Assembly: GCF_032854445.1 (NCBI RefSeq)
Contig: NC_088299.1
Location: forward strand, 9,977,608 to 10,041,607
From: Liolophura sinensis
Taxonomy: Eukaryota; Mollusca; Polyplacophora; Chitonida; Chitonidae
DNA length: 64,000 nt
Reading direction: 5' to 3'
How positions within the stretch are numbered: the stretch's first letter is position 1; every line of letters starts with the position of its first letter. A program made the translations under genes and the position numbers. Below, piece after piece: positions 1-11,754 of the stretch. Under the pieces are notes generated by a model. The model ran no database searches, was not told the origin of the DNA, and saw only the letters and a program-made list of their open reading frames with translations.

Positions 1-41
1 TATGGTGGGAGGAAACCGGGTCCCAACACAGTATACTTCTT

Positions 42-295
42 CATTTATTTGACTGGTTTTTTACGGAGTACTCAAGAATATTTCGACAGGGGCCTGCCCC
101 ATTACGGTTGGAGGAAACCGGGCACAGCCAGGGGAAAACCCACGACCATCTGTTGCAGGTTGCTGGCAAACCCACGTGCGACTGGAGAGAAAGCCTGCAT
201 GAGCTAGACTCGAACTTATAGTAACTGCATTGGTGAGTGGCACATTGGTCATTGTGCTGCGCTAGCGCACCAACCACATTACGCCACGGAGGTCC
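42..295 (-). repeat. SINE A copy (nearly full length)
   Basis: Right end carries the tRNA-like head (reverse complement of ...GCTAGCGCACCAACC...GCCACGGAGG). The middle has the GGAGGAAACCGGGCACAGCC and ACCCACGACCATC blocks, and the left end is the TTATTTGA tail. Diverged. Bases 1-27 are the edge of a further copy. Confidence 0.75.
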
Positions 296-530
296 TATTA
301 GTTTAAAGGTATAAGTCCTGTCTAGTACATTTCCGACAAACGTTGCTATCGGTCAGCACATGACTGTATTTCTTAAATGTTCAGCGACTGTGGTTGCTTA
401 TCCAAGGCGTCTTTACCAATCAGAAGCTTAGAATTTTCTCTGGATTCTGATATTGAATCCTGTATTTTATTGGAACCAATCTGGAGTTGAAGACAGTCTG
501 CTATTGAAGCTGATCTGGTATTGAAGACTG

Positions 531-800
531 TTAGATATTGTAGCTAGACTGATACTGAAGCTGGTTCGGTACCGATTTAAAGACGGATTGGTATTTAAGC
601 TTGTTTAGTATTGAAGCTTGTTTGGTATTGAAGCCGGTTTGATACTCAAGCTTGTTCGGTAAGGAAGCCTGTTTGGTATTGAAGCTTGTTTGGCATTGAA
701 GCCGGTTTGATTTTGAAGCCTGTATGGTACTGAAGACTGTTTGATATTGTAGCTGGACTGATATTGAAGCCATTTTGGTATTTAATCCGGTTTAGTATTA
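531..800. repeat. 17-bp tandem array
   Basis: Degenerate head-to-tail units of ATTGAAGCCTGTTTGGT, about 15 copies, with some 16- and 18-bp variants. Read in any frame it gives an artificial Gln/Asn/Ser-rich peptide; there is no sign of coding use. Confidence 0.8.
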
Positions 801-3800
801 AAGCCGGTACGACATTCCTGCCAGTCTTGCCAATTACTGAGAGGTCTTTAAGATGAACAAAAATGATCGGGGCATTCGGGCTATAATGGTTATCAGAGAC
901 TTGGGGAGTGATTTCATGCGTCTTACTTAACACACATAGAATTCAGTAAAAGCAATGCCTGTATATGTCGGCATTGTGTCAGACAATGGTATCGTAGGGT
1001 GTCATCTGTATTGTCTGGTTATTAACAGTGTACAACACATTTTTCATGTCAGTAAATATATGTTATCTACCAAAGTGCCATACTTAGATAACGGGTTCTG
1101 GGAATAAGGTATAATCACACCCTCATGTATTGCAAGATGTCTTTGTCGCACGAGAATTTCAGACATGGAATGATCATAAAATCAGCTCAGGCCAAGACGA
1201 TCTGCTATGGTCATCCATCATCTCTCATTATTTTCATTTTCGCCGAATAATGGTTTACAGAAATGAAATACTTCCATGGTTGAGGCGGTGGGAGGTGGCA
1301 TATATGACAAAGCCTGTCATTCACGAGGACAGATTGACCGATCGAGTATTCAAGCTATGTGAAATTAAAACGATACCAGAGTAAGTTTTAATCACTGCTA
1401 CATGTAAATGCAGTGCATTTTGTCAGTTTAGTTAAATAAATCTTGCACTTAGTTCAGTCCAGGGTAATGAAAAACCGAAACACAACATAATTTAGACCTG
1501 TGGATATAAAATATGCCAAAGGTTAAATGTAACAGGTATACATTACTGTAGTGTCGTATCTGATACACCTATTCCTGAAATAAACAGCATCAGAATATAT
1601 ATTTGAGGATTTGGGAAGGGTTTATGCATTTTTCTATTGTTTTTCTTGACACATATAGTTAACAAATACCCTGCACATTTACGCCCAGGCTGGTGGTAGG
1701 GCCACGTCGTTTCCAGGCAATATTAGCGAAAATGCTCAGTAAATTTACAAGCATTCATGAAAAGACAGCACATTCTACAAGTTTCCTGCATTACTCATTG
1801 AAGAGTGCAAGGCATGAGACAAGGCGAGTACTAACTTACACCACCAATCTCCACTTTATTGAACAGCCAGAGCATTAAAGAAAGGAATTTATACCAACTT
1901 CTACAACCAATCCTCATTTCACATAGCAGTGCATGGTACTGCATAGTACTAATTTCCACAAACAAGCCCTTATTTCCTATTACCAATTGAATTCAGGATC
2001 GAATTAAGCTCTCGCTTTTTCGACTGCGGTTTTAAGTCAGTAAGTTCGGATAACTGGCGAATCGCTATGTGTTTATACTTAAGATATTCCGATTTGCTCC
2101 ATCAAAAATACCTGACCGCCGTCGTGCCCCTCTCTGAATTTACAAACGATAAAGAGAGAAAATTCCTTTCTTTGAATAATGTGCAATTTTTAGGAAAATC
2201 CTGCATTTCCGTACATGATCAACAAAACTACATGTATCTATTGTAATTAGCTGTGCTGAAAACTAAAAAGGGTTGTTTCAGCCTCGAATAGCCCCAATAT
2301 CACAACCACTTTGCACCAGACCAGGTAAAGTTTGTATAGTAAGATTATATCCTGCAGAAAAAGGTTTATTGTATTCTCTTCTTCCATCTCTATATAAACT
2401 TTCTTTGTTAACAAAACATTCTCGCACGTCCCAATTTCATATCTAAGCGCATTTATACTTAAAAGATTTATCCGATTTCTTTAGAATCTGTTTGCAGAAA
2501 ATCAGTTATATTCGACCTTGTAACATGGATATTATTATTTGAAAAGCAAATAAGATAAGTAAGAGTTGTTGATACAAGTACAAAACTTTAAGACACCGAC
2601 AACAATTCTGATACATTTGGACGGTTTGTTGACAATGCATTTAATTGGGACAATGGTCTAGTTGGATGTGCGCAGATTTCTGTCATATAAAGACATCATG
2701 CTGTGTGAAGACATTTGCGAACATTTCACGTCTGCATCTCTGAAGGGTAATAGCGAGTCCAAATTACAGCCTGTAATGTTATAGGGCGGAAGCGAGAAGC
2801 ATTGCGTGAGGCAAATATGCGTGCAGTTCGATTAGTGCCAAATCATTCCGCGAAAGTAGTGCGGAGGGCGCGTTCCGGTCCCGGTAATTCCGTAATCATG
2901 GGGCCTTCTTACCCGCACCGTTTATTACTTGGTAACCAGAAGAGAAAAGTGTGATGAACGACCAGGGTAAACCACACCACCGAAAATTTCCTAAGCGAAA
3001 ACTTTGACGGTGAGAATAAATTTAGAAAGGGCTAGACGGTTATTACGGCTTTGCCATTGCCTAGGGCTAAGTATATGTTTGGTGGGTATTATCCGGCAGC
3101 GGATCGACGCGCGAGGTGATCAGCCAACCAGCACTGCTCTACCATTTTCTCTGGAGACGTGATACACCTCTCACATTCGTCTAGCTCATTACATTTAACT
3201 CATTTGTGACGGCCGTTTAACGCTGAACTTTATGAGCACTTGTCAACCGAACTGATCTGATGCCAGTTTGAAGATACCATAAAAAGCGACATACTATGGA
3301 TGTTAAAATTCTTCTGTTTCTTTTGATTATGCAAACCTCCTTAGGGTATTATTTAAGAACTTGTTTTATCTGTCTATCTGAAGACAATGTCATCGTCACC
3401 GTCATCTTACACATTATCCACAACATCCTAAAACGTATGCATAAACGAAAAGAAAGGAAATGAAAGCAAATGGATTTACAAAATGATTGGCGTATTTAAT
3501 TGGATGACTCAGTCACTATAACCCCTACAAACATGTACAAAACCAGAAGAATCACGGAAAAGCTTCGTTTTCGTCTAAAAGCAGTAAACATTTTGTTAAG
3601 CTATCCTTTTTTTTCCCAAAGAACATTCTGAAACATATTCTTAGGTTATCGCCGCAAGGCTTGTTAGAAATAAAGAGACGTGTACACTACCAGAAACTGA
3701 TTGTTTTTTCGACTTGAATTTGGTTGTAGATAAAAGGCTCAGCACACTGAGTCTTATAGATTTCTTACAAGGTTTTAAAGGTTACTTTCTGTGCATCCTT

Positions 3801-4017
3801 TCAATAACGTTAAAAGTTTTTTAAATAAATCCGAAGTAGGGGCCTTTTAAAAAATTACTCACTTTGTTTGATTACCACATCATCATTCAAACTTATTCAG
3901 CCTATAAAGACTTTGGTTATGTAAACACATTGCCGAATGGAGTCCACAATTTGGCAGATCTGAGTCAAGCTTGCATTTAGTCAGGGATTGCAACGCCATT
4001 GTGGTGCTTGCACATTA
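801..4017. other. intergenic, no gene recognised
   Basis: Downstream of tbx20. Mostly AT-rich single-copy sequence with short open frames without recognisable domains. A GC-richer patch at about 2750-3110 stands out and is noted as a possible regulatory element. Confidence 0.6.
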
Positions 4018-4200
4018 AAAAGAAATTCTGTTGTCTGAGTGATGCTAGAATGTAATATATAATACTGTGTTACATTCAACGTAATATCCTGTCATAGTCT
4101 AACAGAATTTACAGAATATTTATGGCGTATTTAACACAATAATCTGCTGGATTCTAGCATCACTCAGTCAACAGAATTTCTGTTAAATTTAACAGATTAT
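4018..4200. mobile_element. hairpin MITE-like element
   Basis: TCTGAGTGATGCTAGAAT near 4033 is repeated inverted at about 4152-4170 as ATTCTAGCATCACTCAG, with TTCTGTTAA-like flanks on both sides. The sequence between is AT-rich. A related copy lies at 57868-58030. No coding capacity; the superfamily is unknown. Confidence 0.6.
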
Positions 4201-6267
4201 TTTGTTTTATTTTATTTAAGAGTAGGTAGCTTACTTTAATTTGTGTTGATAGTTAGAGAAATATTTCTTTGGTGGACGAAAACGTGTATAATCTCTGCCA
4301 ATACAAACGACCCTTTCAGGGATTTTCTCAAACATCTTTTTCCACACAGTGAACGACTCACTTCGTGTCTTTTTGTTAGTGTATGTTGACGTTTTTTTCA
4401 TAAAACATTTCACATTTTTTGTAGGAAGACCCAATGACGCGCGAAAACAGTAGGGTCAAATTACGTGTTTTGCCACGGTATCAAAAGCTTTTAGGGCTGT
4501 ATAAGTGAAATAATAGGAGGTAGGCGTTTTATCAGACAGATATTCATCGATTTCTAAACGGAAGCGCAGATATTCGATCTGGAAAATGTCAAACCAACAG
4601 ACTAACATTTAGCAGTCTCGTGAGATCTCGCCACTGATAGAGAATATACGAGAAAGTTTTCCGCGGCGTTGGCGGCAGACATGTTTCTGACGCCGGCAAA
4701 TGTTTAGAGATTTGACACAGACCTCCTGGAATGATTCAATCCCAGGGTGAGGCCACCATCTTAACTCCAACAGAGTCTAATTACGTTGAAGCTTTCCCCC
4801 TCTTACCCCCTCAGCACTACTTCTGTCATAAGGCTGTTTCTGTGTGTCCATGGCTGTCTATCACACCATGATCAATCATGCCTTACAGCGCAGTTGTTAT
4901 TCTTCAACCGAATTCACACCAATCTTCACCTCCTTTGATTTCGCTGATATAACAACACGCAGAAGTAAGTTATAACAGAATTTAAGCTAGCAGTTCGATC
5001 TCAGTTGAGTGCAGTTTATTTACCTCCGCGTATGGCTAGACAGAATGTCTAAGTTTGGACCTTTTCAGATCGTTATTTTGCGGGGTCAAATTTCATAAAT
5101 AATTGAAAAACTAATTCAGTTAAAAAATCTTCACCTACATGCATTATGCGTACATACAATAGTTGTTCCGTTCAAGGATTCAGTAAGTTATAGATCTACA
5201 GATTCCAATTCTTATTGAATGAATTACTCTTTTATAGACTCTAAATTTTATCATTTACTTTAAGCATTTCAGGTATGGGCTAGTCACCCATAATCAGAAT
5301 TAAATTCCCTCATAATGCCTTAACCGATCGACCATAGCTGGATTAGAAGGCACTGTCTCTCAGATAAGAGAAGGAGCTTTACTGTGTTCGATCATCGATG
5401 ACACTATTAGCAAATATATCGGTGGTAGTCTCAAACATGCTCTTGTTTCCATCCCCATATTTCACGATTTTCTTAGCTTTCGTCCTTTAGATTATCTTAG
5501 GTGTGTTTACACTGGTGATTAATTGAAAACAGCCTAATTTTGCCCACAATACCCCCGTCATGGTAAAACGCCTATACGTATAACCTTAGAACGTGCACTT
5601 GTAAGAATATGGATATAGTGCCTCAAATCTTCGTCACTCTGCTTCATAGACAATGTTTATTATCTCGTTGAACTCAGGAATAGGGCTTATATTCATCGCG
5701 TCGAAATAAATCGCCACATTGCATAGATGAACGGTTGCTATTAAAGCGCAGCTAAGATACATATTTTGATGGTCGACGACTTATACTCTAGCATGATAAC
5801 ACGTTTTGGATATTGATTCCATTCATTCGCGAAGAGCATCACTTACAGCTTTCCAACATCACTGTGTTGTGTATGGCGAAGTGTTGACTGCTTCTCTTTG
5901 CATGAATTTGTCTTTCATTCGTTGACGACTGGTATACGAACGTCTGTTTTGCTAATTGGATGTAAGAATGCTAACTGGATGTATTATGATATTCGCTCTA
6001 CAATATTTTTAATTACAAAAAATATTGGCAAATGTGATTTTACGTGCACAGAGTTTAGGAATTCCTTGAGACTTTTTTGTGTCATTGATGATGTGTTTTA
6101 TCCGCTTGGCCATGTACAGAGGGGTTTACATATCGTCTTTATATCTTGTCTTTATATATTGTCTTTATATATTGTCTTGAAAGTTATGGTGTGTGAATGA
6201 AGTGTGTGTACATACACGTAAATGTATACTATGTATTCTTGTGAAAGGGCGAGTCCATGTATGACGC
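4201..6267. other. intergenic, no gene recognised
   Basis: AT-rich single-copy sequence. Open frames are short and show no family signature. I see nothing else to support here. Confidence 0.5.
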
Positions 6268-6460
6268 ATCAGAGTACCAGACATGACACCCCATCCAGTC
6301 ACATTATACTGACACTGGCCAACTAGTCCTGTTTCCAGGCTCTAGCTTCTCAGCTCCGAGCGCCAAGCTAGGCAACAGCAAATACCATTTTTAAAGTCTT
6401 TGGCAGGACCTGGCTCGGGCTTTCCGTCTTCGAGGCGGACGCTCTAACTACTAGGTCTCG
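6268..6460 (-). repeat. SINE B copy (partial)
   Basis: Shares the CCAGACATGACACCCCATCC block with the copy at 24494. Its right end, reverse complemented, gives a tRNA-like head (GACCTAGTAGTTAGAGCGTC, then CTCGAAGACGG). Confidence 0.7.
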
Positions 6461-6729
6461 AAGCGGTCAAGTGGTTTTGTGCATGTGGTTTTTGGCTTAC
6501 TTTACTTCCTGATACAGTTTTTTCTGGCCATTTGTCTTGAACTGTCATGACTTTGCCTATGGGATTACTCCACTAGAAATGTGATATATCAGCATGGGTC
6601 GCATTCGTGTTATATGTTACTGGTTATTTGTACCAGTATTGTATTACTGTATTCAATATTGTTTCACTTAGATGACGATTGTCAGGGTTGTAATTGAAGT
6701 TATCATGACACAGTTTATGGGACACCATC

Positions 6730-7185
6730 GAATCTAACCAGATATATGGAACTATGGCATGTACACGGAACATTTGCATGGACCTCACCAGATACATGGA
6801 ATCTCACCAGATACATGGAACCCCTCCAGAAATATGGAAACTCGCCAGATATATCAGATATCACCAGACACATGGAACCTCGCCAGGTACACGGAACCTC
6901 GCCAGGTACACGGAACCTCGCCAGGTATATGGAACCTCGCCAGGTACACAGAACCTCACCTGATACATGAAACCTCACATAATACATGGAACCTCACCGG
7001 ATACATGGAACCTTGTTAGACACATGGAACCTCACCGGATACATGGAACCTCAGTAGATACAGGGAACCTCACCTGACACATGAAACCTCACCGAATACA
7101 TTGGGCCTTACCAGACACATGGAACCTCACCAGATACATGGAACTCTCCAGATACATAGAACCTCGCCAGGTATATGGAACATTG
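6730..7185. repeat. 19-bp tandem array
   Basis: About 24 units of ACATGGAACCTCACCAGAT with point changes (GCCAGGT and CCGGATA variants). 19 is not a multiple of 3, so all three frames stay open over short stretches; those frames are not genes. Confidence 0.85.
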
Positions 7186-8859
7186 GAGCTTTATAGTTTT
7201 TTTAAAACATTGCAAAAAATTTAACTTTGCTCTCACGCAGACTAAAGCCAATGTAATTGGGGTTTGTATTTCCACGTTAACTTATCTGAGGGCTTTATTT
7301 CATAATAATTAATTTTTAAGTCATAATCAGTTGCTTTCAAGTTACAGGTTTAAATTGTTTAGAAACGATCAAATGAATTGGGATCGATAAACAAAGTCAG
7401 TTAGATCATGGAATGGAATTAATCTATCAGTACCAGGTATTTTACTTCTCCGTATTTGCCTTGTAGAGAATATTTTTTAACGTTTTCAGTTAACAGGTGT
7501 AAATTACTTTCAACTCCGGAGAGACTCTGGAGAGAAAACCATCTAGATTTGTCATCGTGCCATGCGTGTATCAGTACCGTTGTTTCGTAACTATATCATT
7601 TCTCATAGACATACAGTCCAAGGGCGTTTTACAAACGTACATCACATCCTCTTGTTTTGTGACGTGTCAATTGTTGCAGCCAATGACAAAAGGCTGTCGA
7701 GGGAAATGGTGCGGATTTGCCAGATAATCAAGTGGAGAAGAAGTTAACAGGAGCCGCGGGCGATATCCTCTTTCGTCTAAGTAATTGTTCTCCAATCCCC
7801 TCAAAACGACTCGGGATAAATACCCGCCAACTAGCTACGTGCTGGAGCAATTACTTGACGTGCTGCGGGCCCAGCTATACCAATAGGTCAAGTGATAAAG
7901 ATACGCTGTGGCGCCAATGCCTAATCCGAAATCCAAAGTGGTCCTCCTACCGATACAAATTAGAGCCAGACGGAGAGTGTCCTAAATGCAGTCAACATTG
8001 GCCAGAACACTTCGTACAATGAATCGTCTCTAAAAAAAGATGATAAGAGTCGGATTATGTGCTGGATCTGTTTTTGGACATTCACTACTGCTATCAATGT
8101 TAACGGATCAGCAGCGCTACTCGGAGTGTCACTTACGTTGTCTAGCTTATAGCCCCCAGGAGAATATCATAAACATGCCATTTGTCTGCGGAAAGCTTTG
8201 CTCCAGATTTGCCCAGTCTGCGCTTCCGAGCGTTTGTAATCCCCAAATCTCTACGCGAAAGTCACTGGCACTTTGTGACTTGATCCGTCACCTAAACCAA
8301 ATCGTATCCATGTTAAAAAAGAACAGAGGATAAGAAAAAAAAATCACCGCAAACCAATCAGATTTTCCTTGTTTTATATAAATTTACTACTAGTATCTAT
8401 AGACTTCATGAAGACTTAATTATATGCATTACATAGTATTCATGAAATATAGTTCGTTGTTTGACTGACAAAATGTTTGGTGGAGGTGCAGGAATAAGTG
8501 TGCGGTAAAAATCTAATGAAAAATATACTGGCATTTTATAACCTCATTTTATGTTATTACCTCAGTTTGCATTTTATTGTCTCAGTTTTCTCATTTCCAA
8601 TTTTTCTGTTTTACATTTCAGATAGCAACTTTCTGATGAAAGTATGAAATGAAGTTGTGCTTATACCTTTCTAATGTCATGATGATTTCTATTTTCGTGA
8701 ATTGCTACATTTCTGTTTACTTGCAGGATGTACACACTGAAGCAGCACGGCATAATGTTGACAGCATAGACGAGCTTCACATCTCTCGCCATTTATTTAT
8801 TTACTTGATTATTCCAGGAAACTGGACAGAGCCCGAGGGAGGTCATCTTTCATTGCTTG
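7186..8859. other. intergenic, no gene recognised
   Basis: Mixed sequence. About 7560-8335 is GC-richer than its surroundings and has two modest plus-strand open frames (7717-8022 with two Cys-x-x-Cys-like pairs, and 8040-8333). I recognise no domain in either. It could be a conserved non-coding element, a retroelement scrap or an unrecognised exon. Confidence 0.4.
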
Positions 8860-9250
8860 ACTCATTGATTGGTGTTTAGCGCACTACTCAACAAAGAATA
8901 TTTCACTAATACGACGAGAGACAGTGACGGGTGGAGAAAGCCACTTCACAGAATAAACCACTAGCCTAGGGGTGTCAACAGCTTATTGACACCAACGTCC
9001 ACAAACCTGTATATGTATTTATTTGATTTGTGTTTTACGCCGCGCTCTAAAATATTTCACTTATAGGATAGCGGCCAGCATTACGGTGGGAGGAAATCCA
9101 CAAACATCCGCAGGTTGTTGGAAGACCTTCCCACGTACGACTGGAGTGGAAACCAGGGTGAGCTTGACTCGAACTCACAGCGACCAAACCAGTATAGTGG
9201 CTCGGAATGTCAAAACTGCCCTCTCTGATACTATGATCGAACCAATGTGA
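8860..9250 (-). repeat. composite of two SINE A-like pieces
   Basis: 8860-8935 holds a degenerate tail half (GTTTAGCGCACTACTCAA). Then comes CAGCTTATTGACACCAACGT at 8973-8992, then a fuller SINE A copy at 9014-9250 with CACGTACGACTGGAG and a tRNA-like end. The same composite order recurs at 16437-16775. Confidence 0.65.
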
Positions 9251-9547
9251 ACTTTTCCCACCTGAAGTAATTCTGACCTAAACTGTGTCCTTTGTTGTCC
9301 ATTCCTGTTTTTGCGAAGGCGATAGTACTGATGTAACACAAAAGAAGACTGGCCAATCCGCCTCGTCACGAGGACAAGAAATACCCCATGCGATATTTCT
9401 GAAGTTCACGTTGACAGTTGAGTGTATGATACAAATATACAATCAAACTAGACCATTGAAGCATAGCGTCAATATGGTTACATTTTCGAATCCATCTGTG
9501 GCTAATTTCACTGCAGCCTTACGTAAGGTTTACCTGATACAATAGTG

Positions 9548-9790
9548 TGGTTCCCTCAACCAGAGACCCAAACGGCCTCTCACTAATACGGTTGCTGTGA
9601 GTTAAGTCCAGCTCATGCTGGCTTCCTCTCTGACCGTACGTGGGAAGGTCTCTCCGCAACCTGCGGATAGTCGTGGGTTCCCCCCGGGCTCTGTCCGGTT
9701 TCCTCCCACCATAATGCTGGCCGCCGTCGTATAAGTGAAATATTCTTCAGTGCAGCGTAAAACACCAATCAAATAAATCAAATAAACCAA
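9548..9790 (+). repeat. SINE A copy
   Basis: B-box-like TGAGTTAAGTCCAGCTC near 9598, then CTTCCTCTCTGACCGTACGT, the GGTTTCCTCCCACCATAATG block, TAAGTGAAATATTCTTCAG and the CAATCAAATAAATC tail. Confidence 0.8.
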
Positions 9791-11089
9791 ATCAACCAGT
9801 GACTGCACCATCATGTTAAAGTGAAATAGTCAAAAAACCGAGTAAAATACCAACAAAATAAGTAAATGCGTCAGTCTGTTATAATATCCATGAATCCATA
9901 AGGTAATCTATCCGTGCACCATTTCACAGGTATTTTCCAACAAGCAAATATATCATTGAGGGCATGGATAAATCAACGAATGCGTCAGTTCATTCCTCAA
10001 TCAATCCACCTATCATCTAACCCAAGCATGAATGAAACAAGTTTCTACTACCAATCTAAACCTTAATGTAGCGGTGTTTTTCCTTCCATATGCTACCGAC
10101 GCTTGAAACTAAGAAATAGTGACCGCTTGAGTGTTGCTTTTCACATTATAGATGAATGTCGTATATTTTTGGAAAATCTTTCAATTGTCAAAGTTCTATC
10201 AATCAGTTTCCATTACTCATTTAATAATTTCAGTAATTTCGCGCCGATGTGTGACCATAGTCTGCTTTAATTCATGTTAGAACGGTGTCCAGATTCCTAA
10301 GCATATTTACCTTGCAAAGCATGTTTTCAATTGCTCAACATCGAGCGAAGCGTCAACAGGTTCAATGTATGCTTAAATTAAACATGAATGAAGAAAAAAA
10401 GTATCAACACAAACTAAGACAATTGAAGACTATACCCAAACCTAACTACTTGTTTTTTTAGACCTGAATGATCAAACTAAAATGACGTCAAATCTGCTTT
10501 CACTGCAAACTGCTCGTTTTTAGTTCGCTTATGCCCTTGGCTACAGACAGTGCACTATAATACATTTCACACGACGCAGATAAATTCCGTTTCTCGTCCA
10601 GTTTTACAAAATAAGAGACATCGAGACAACCGTAGATTTGAAGAACTGTTAAGATCACATTTAATTCAATCGAAAAATGTAAACAAATAAGTAAAAATAC
10701 TTACTGGTCTGTGGTGTTGGAAATTCACGGCCCAGAAACTAAATAATGCAATAGTACGACGAGTCACACAGAATAAACACGCCTGTTGACCAGAATGTTT
10801 ATTCGTCGAATGTTCTATTGATCTATACGTTATCATCATAGTTTCTAAAGGCATTTTTTTAGTCGATAGAGTCTATAGCAAAATCTTCAGCATTTAAATA
10901 GAAAATAAACAGCGATATCAAATAAATTATCACACCTTCAAATATGTTTGATTTTTAAGCACTTTTGCTGTCACATCTAGCCTTGTTCTATAATATCCTC
11001 CCATCATCAACCATTTAGCTTGGTTCCATTTCATCGTTTCATTTACATATTTACATTTGGTCCGCCGAGAAAGATTTCTCGCACTTTTC
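9791..11089. other. intergenic, no gene recognised
   Basis: AT-rich single-copy sequence just beyond the likely 3' end of tbx20. No repeat or gene recognised. Confidence 0.5.
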
Positions 11090-11095
11090 TTTATT
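11090..11095 (-). terminator. candidate polyadenylation signal of tbx20
   Basis: AATAAA on the minus strand about 325 nt past the stop codon is the first canonical signal I noticed downstream. Another AATAAA on the same strand lies near 10797-10803. The choice between them needs transcript data. Confidence 0.35.
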
Positions 11096-11419
11096 GGCTA
11101 CACTTAATTCAACTTTCATTGGTAATCGAGGAAATCAACACATGTCATCGTAGCTGTTGCTTAGAGTGTATCTGGACTCGGTAATGCGAGTCTATAACTA
11201 ACCGCAATATTTTATGGCGTGGCCATGTCTTAAAGTACATATAAGAAGTTGGTTCCAACACAGATTTCGAGCCCGCCACCGGTGGGAACGTTTAAAGCAG
11301 AGTACGACGCCGCCATTGTGACTGGTACTCCGGCCGTCATTGCAATCAGCACAGTTTTGGCTGATCAGAGCGTTGTAATAATTACGGTACCACTGCCAAC
11401 AGGTCCGTGCTCATGACGT

Positions 11420-11754
11420 TCAGCCATCAACCACCCTTCCGTCCACAGGCGACCTCTCTCGGGCCGGGGTCTGGTAAGGATGATATCTGTACATGCTCGA
11501 CGGATGATACAGTCCGCCTTCTGAAAAGTTCCCAGACATGGAGGTCGCATGGGATTCTGGGCAACGTAAATTAGCATGAAGATTGGCCCCTGTAGACAAA
11601 CCGATGTTCGCGTATCCAGGAAGTCCTAACAGGCTGCTGTAGAAGTAGAACGGCCTGTAGGCGTTGTAGTTGGACAAGCCCGGGGAAGTGGAAACTATGG
11701 GACGCCATATTGACCATGTAGCGGAAGGTAACCTCTCAAGACTAGCTAATCCTT
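11420..11754 (-). CDS. tbx20: tbx20 exon 7: C-terminal tail and stop
   Basis: Encodes the rest of Glu340 through Gly450 and a TGA at 11422-11420. The acceptor is TTCTTTTCAG. The tail is rich in Tyr, Ser, Pro and Gly ([20 protein letters not shown]...) and diverges strongly from vertebrates, as expected for TBX20 C-terminal regions. A short MYRYHPY word resembles the MPRYHHY found near the end of vertebrate TBX20. The frame is fixed by the phase-1 join to exon 6. Another splice form ending elsewhere cannot be excluded. Confidence 0.87.

Noticed and set aside
61-252. short protein-coding frames repeated across the window with PTTGEEASMSWT-like peptides
   Set aside because: Translations of SINE A copies, which recur in both orientations with frameshifts.
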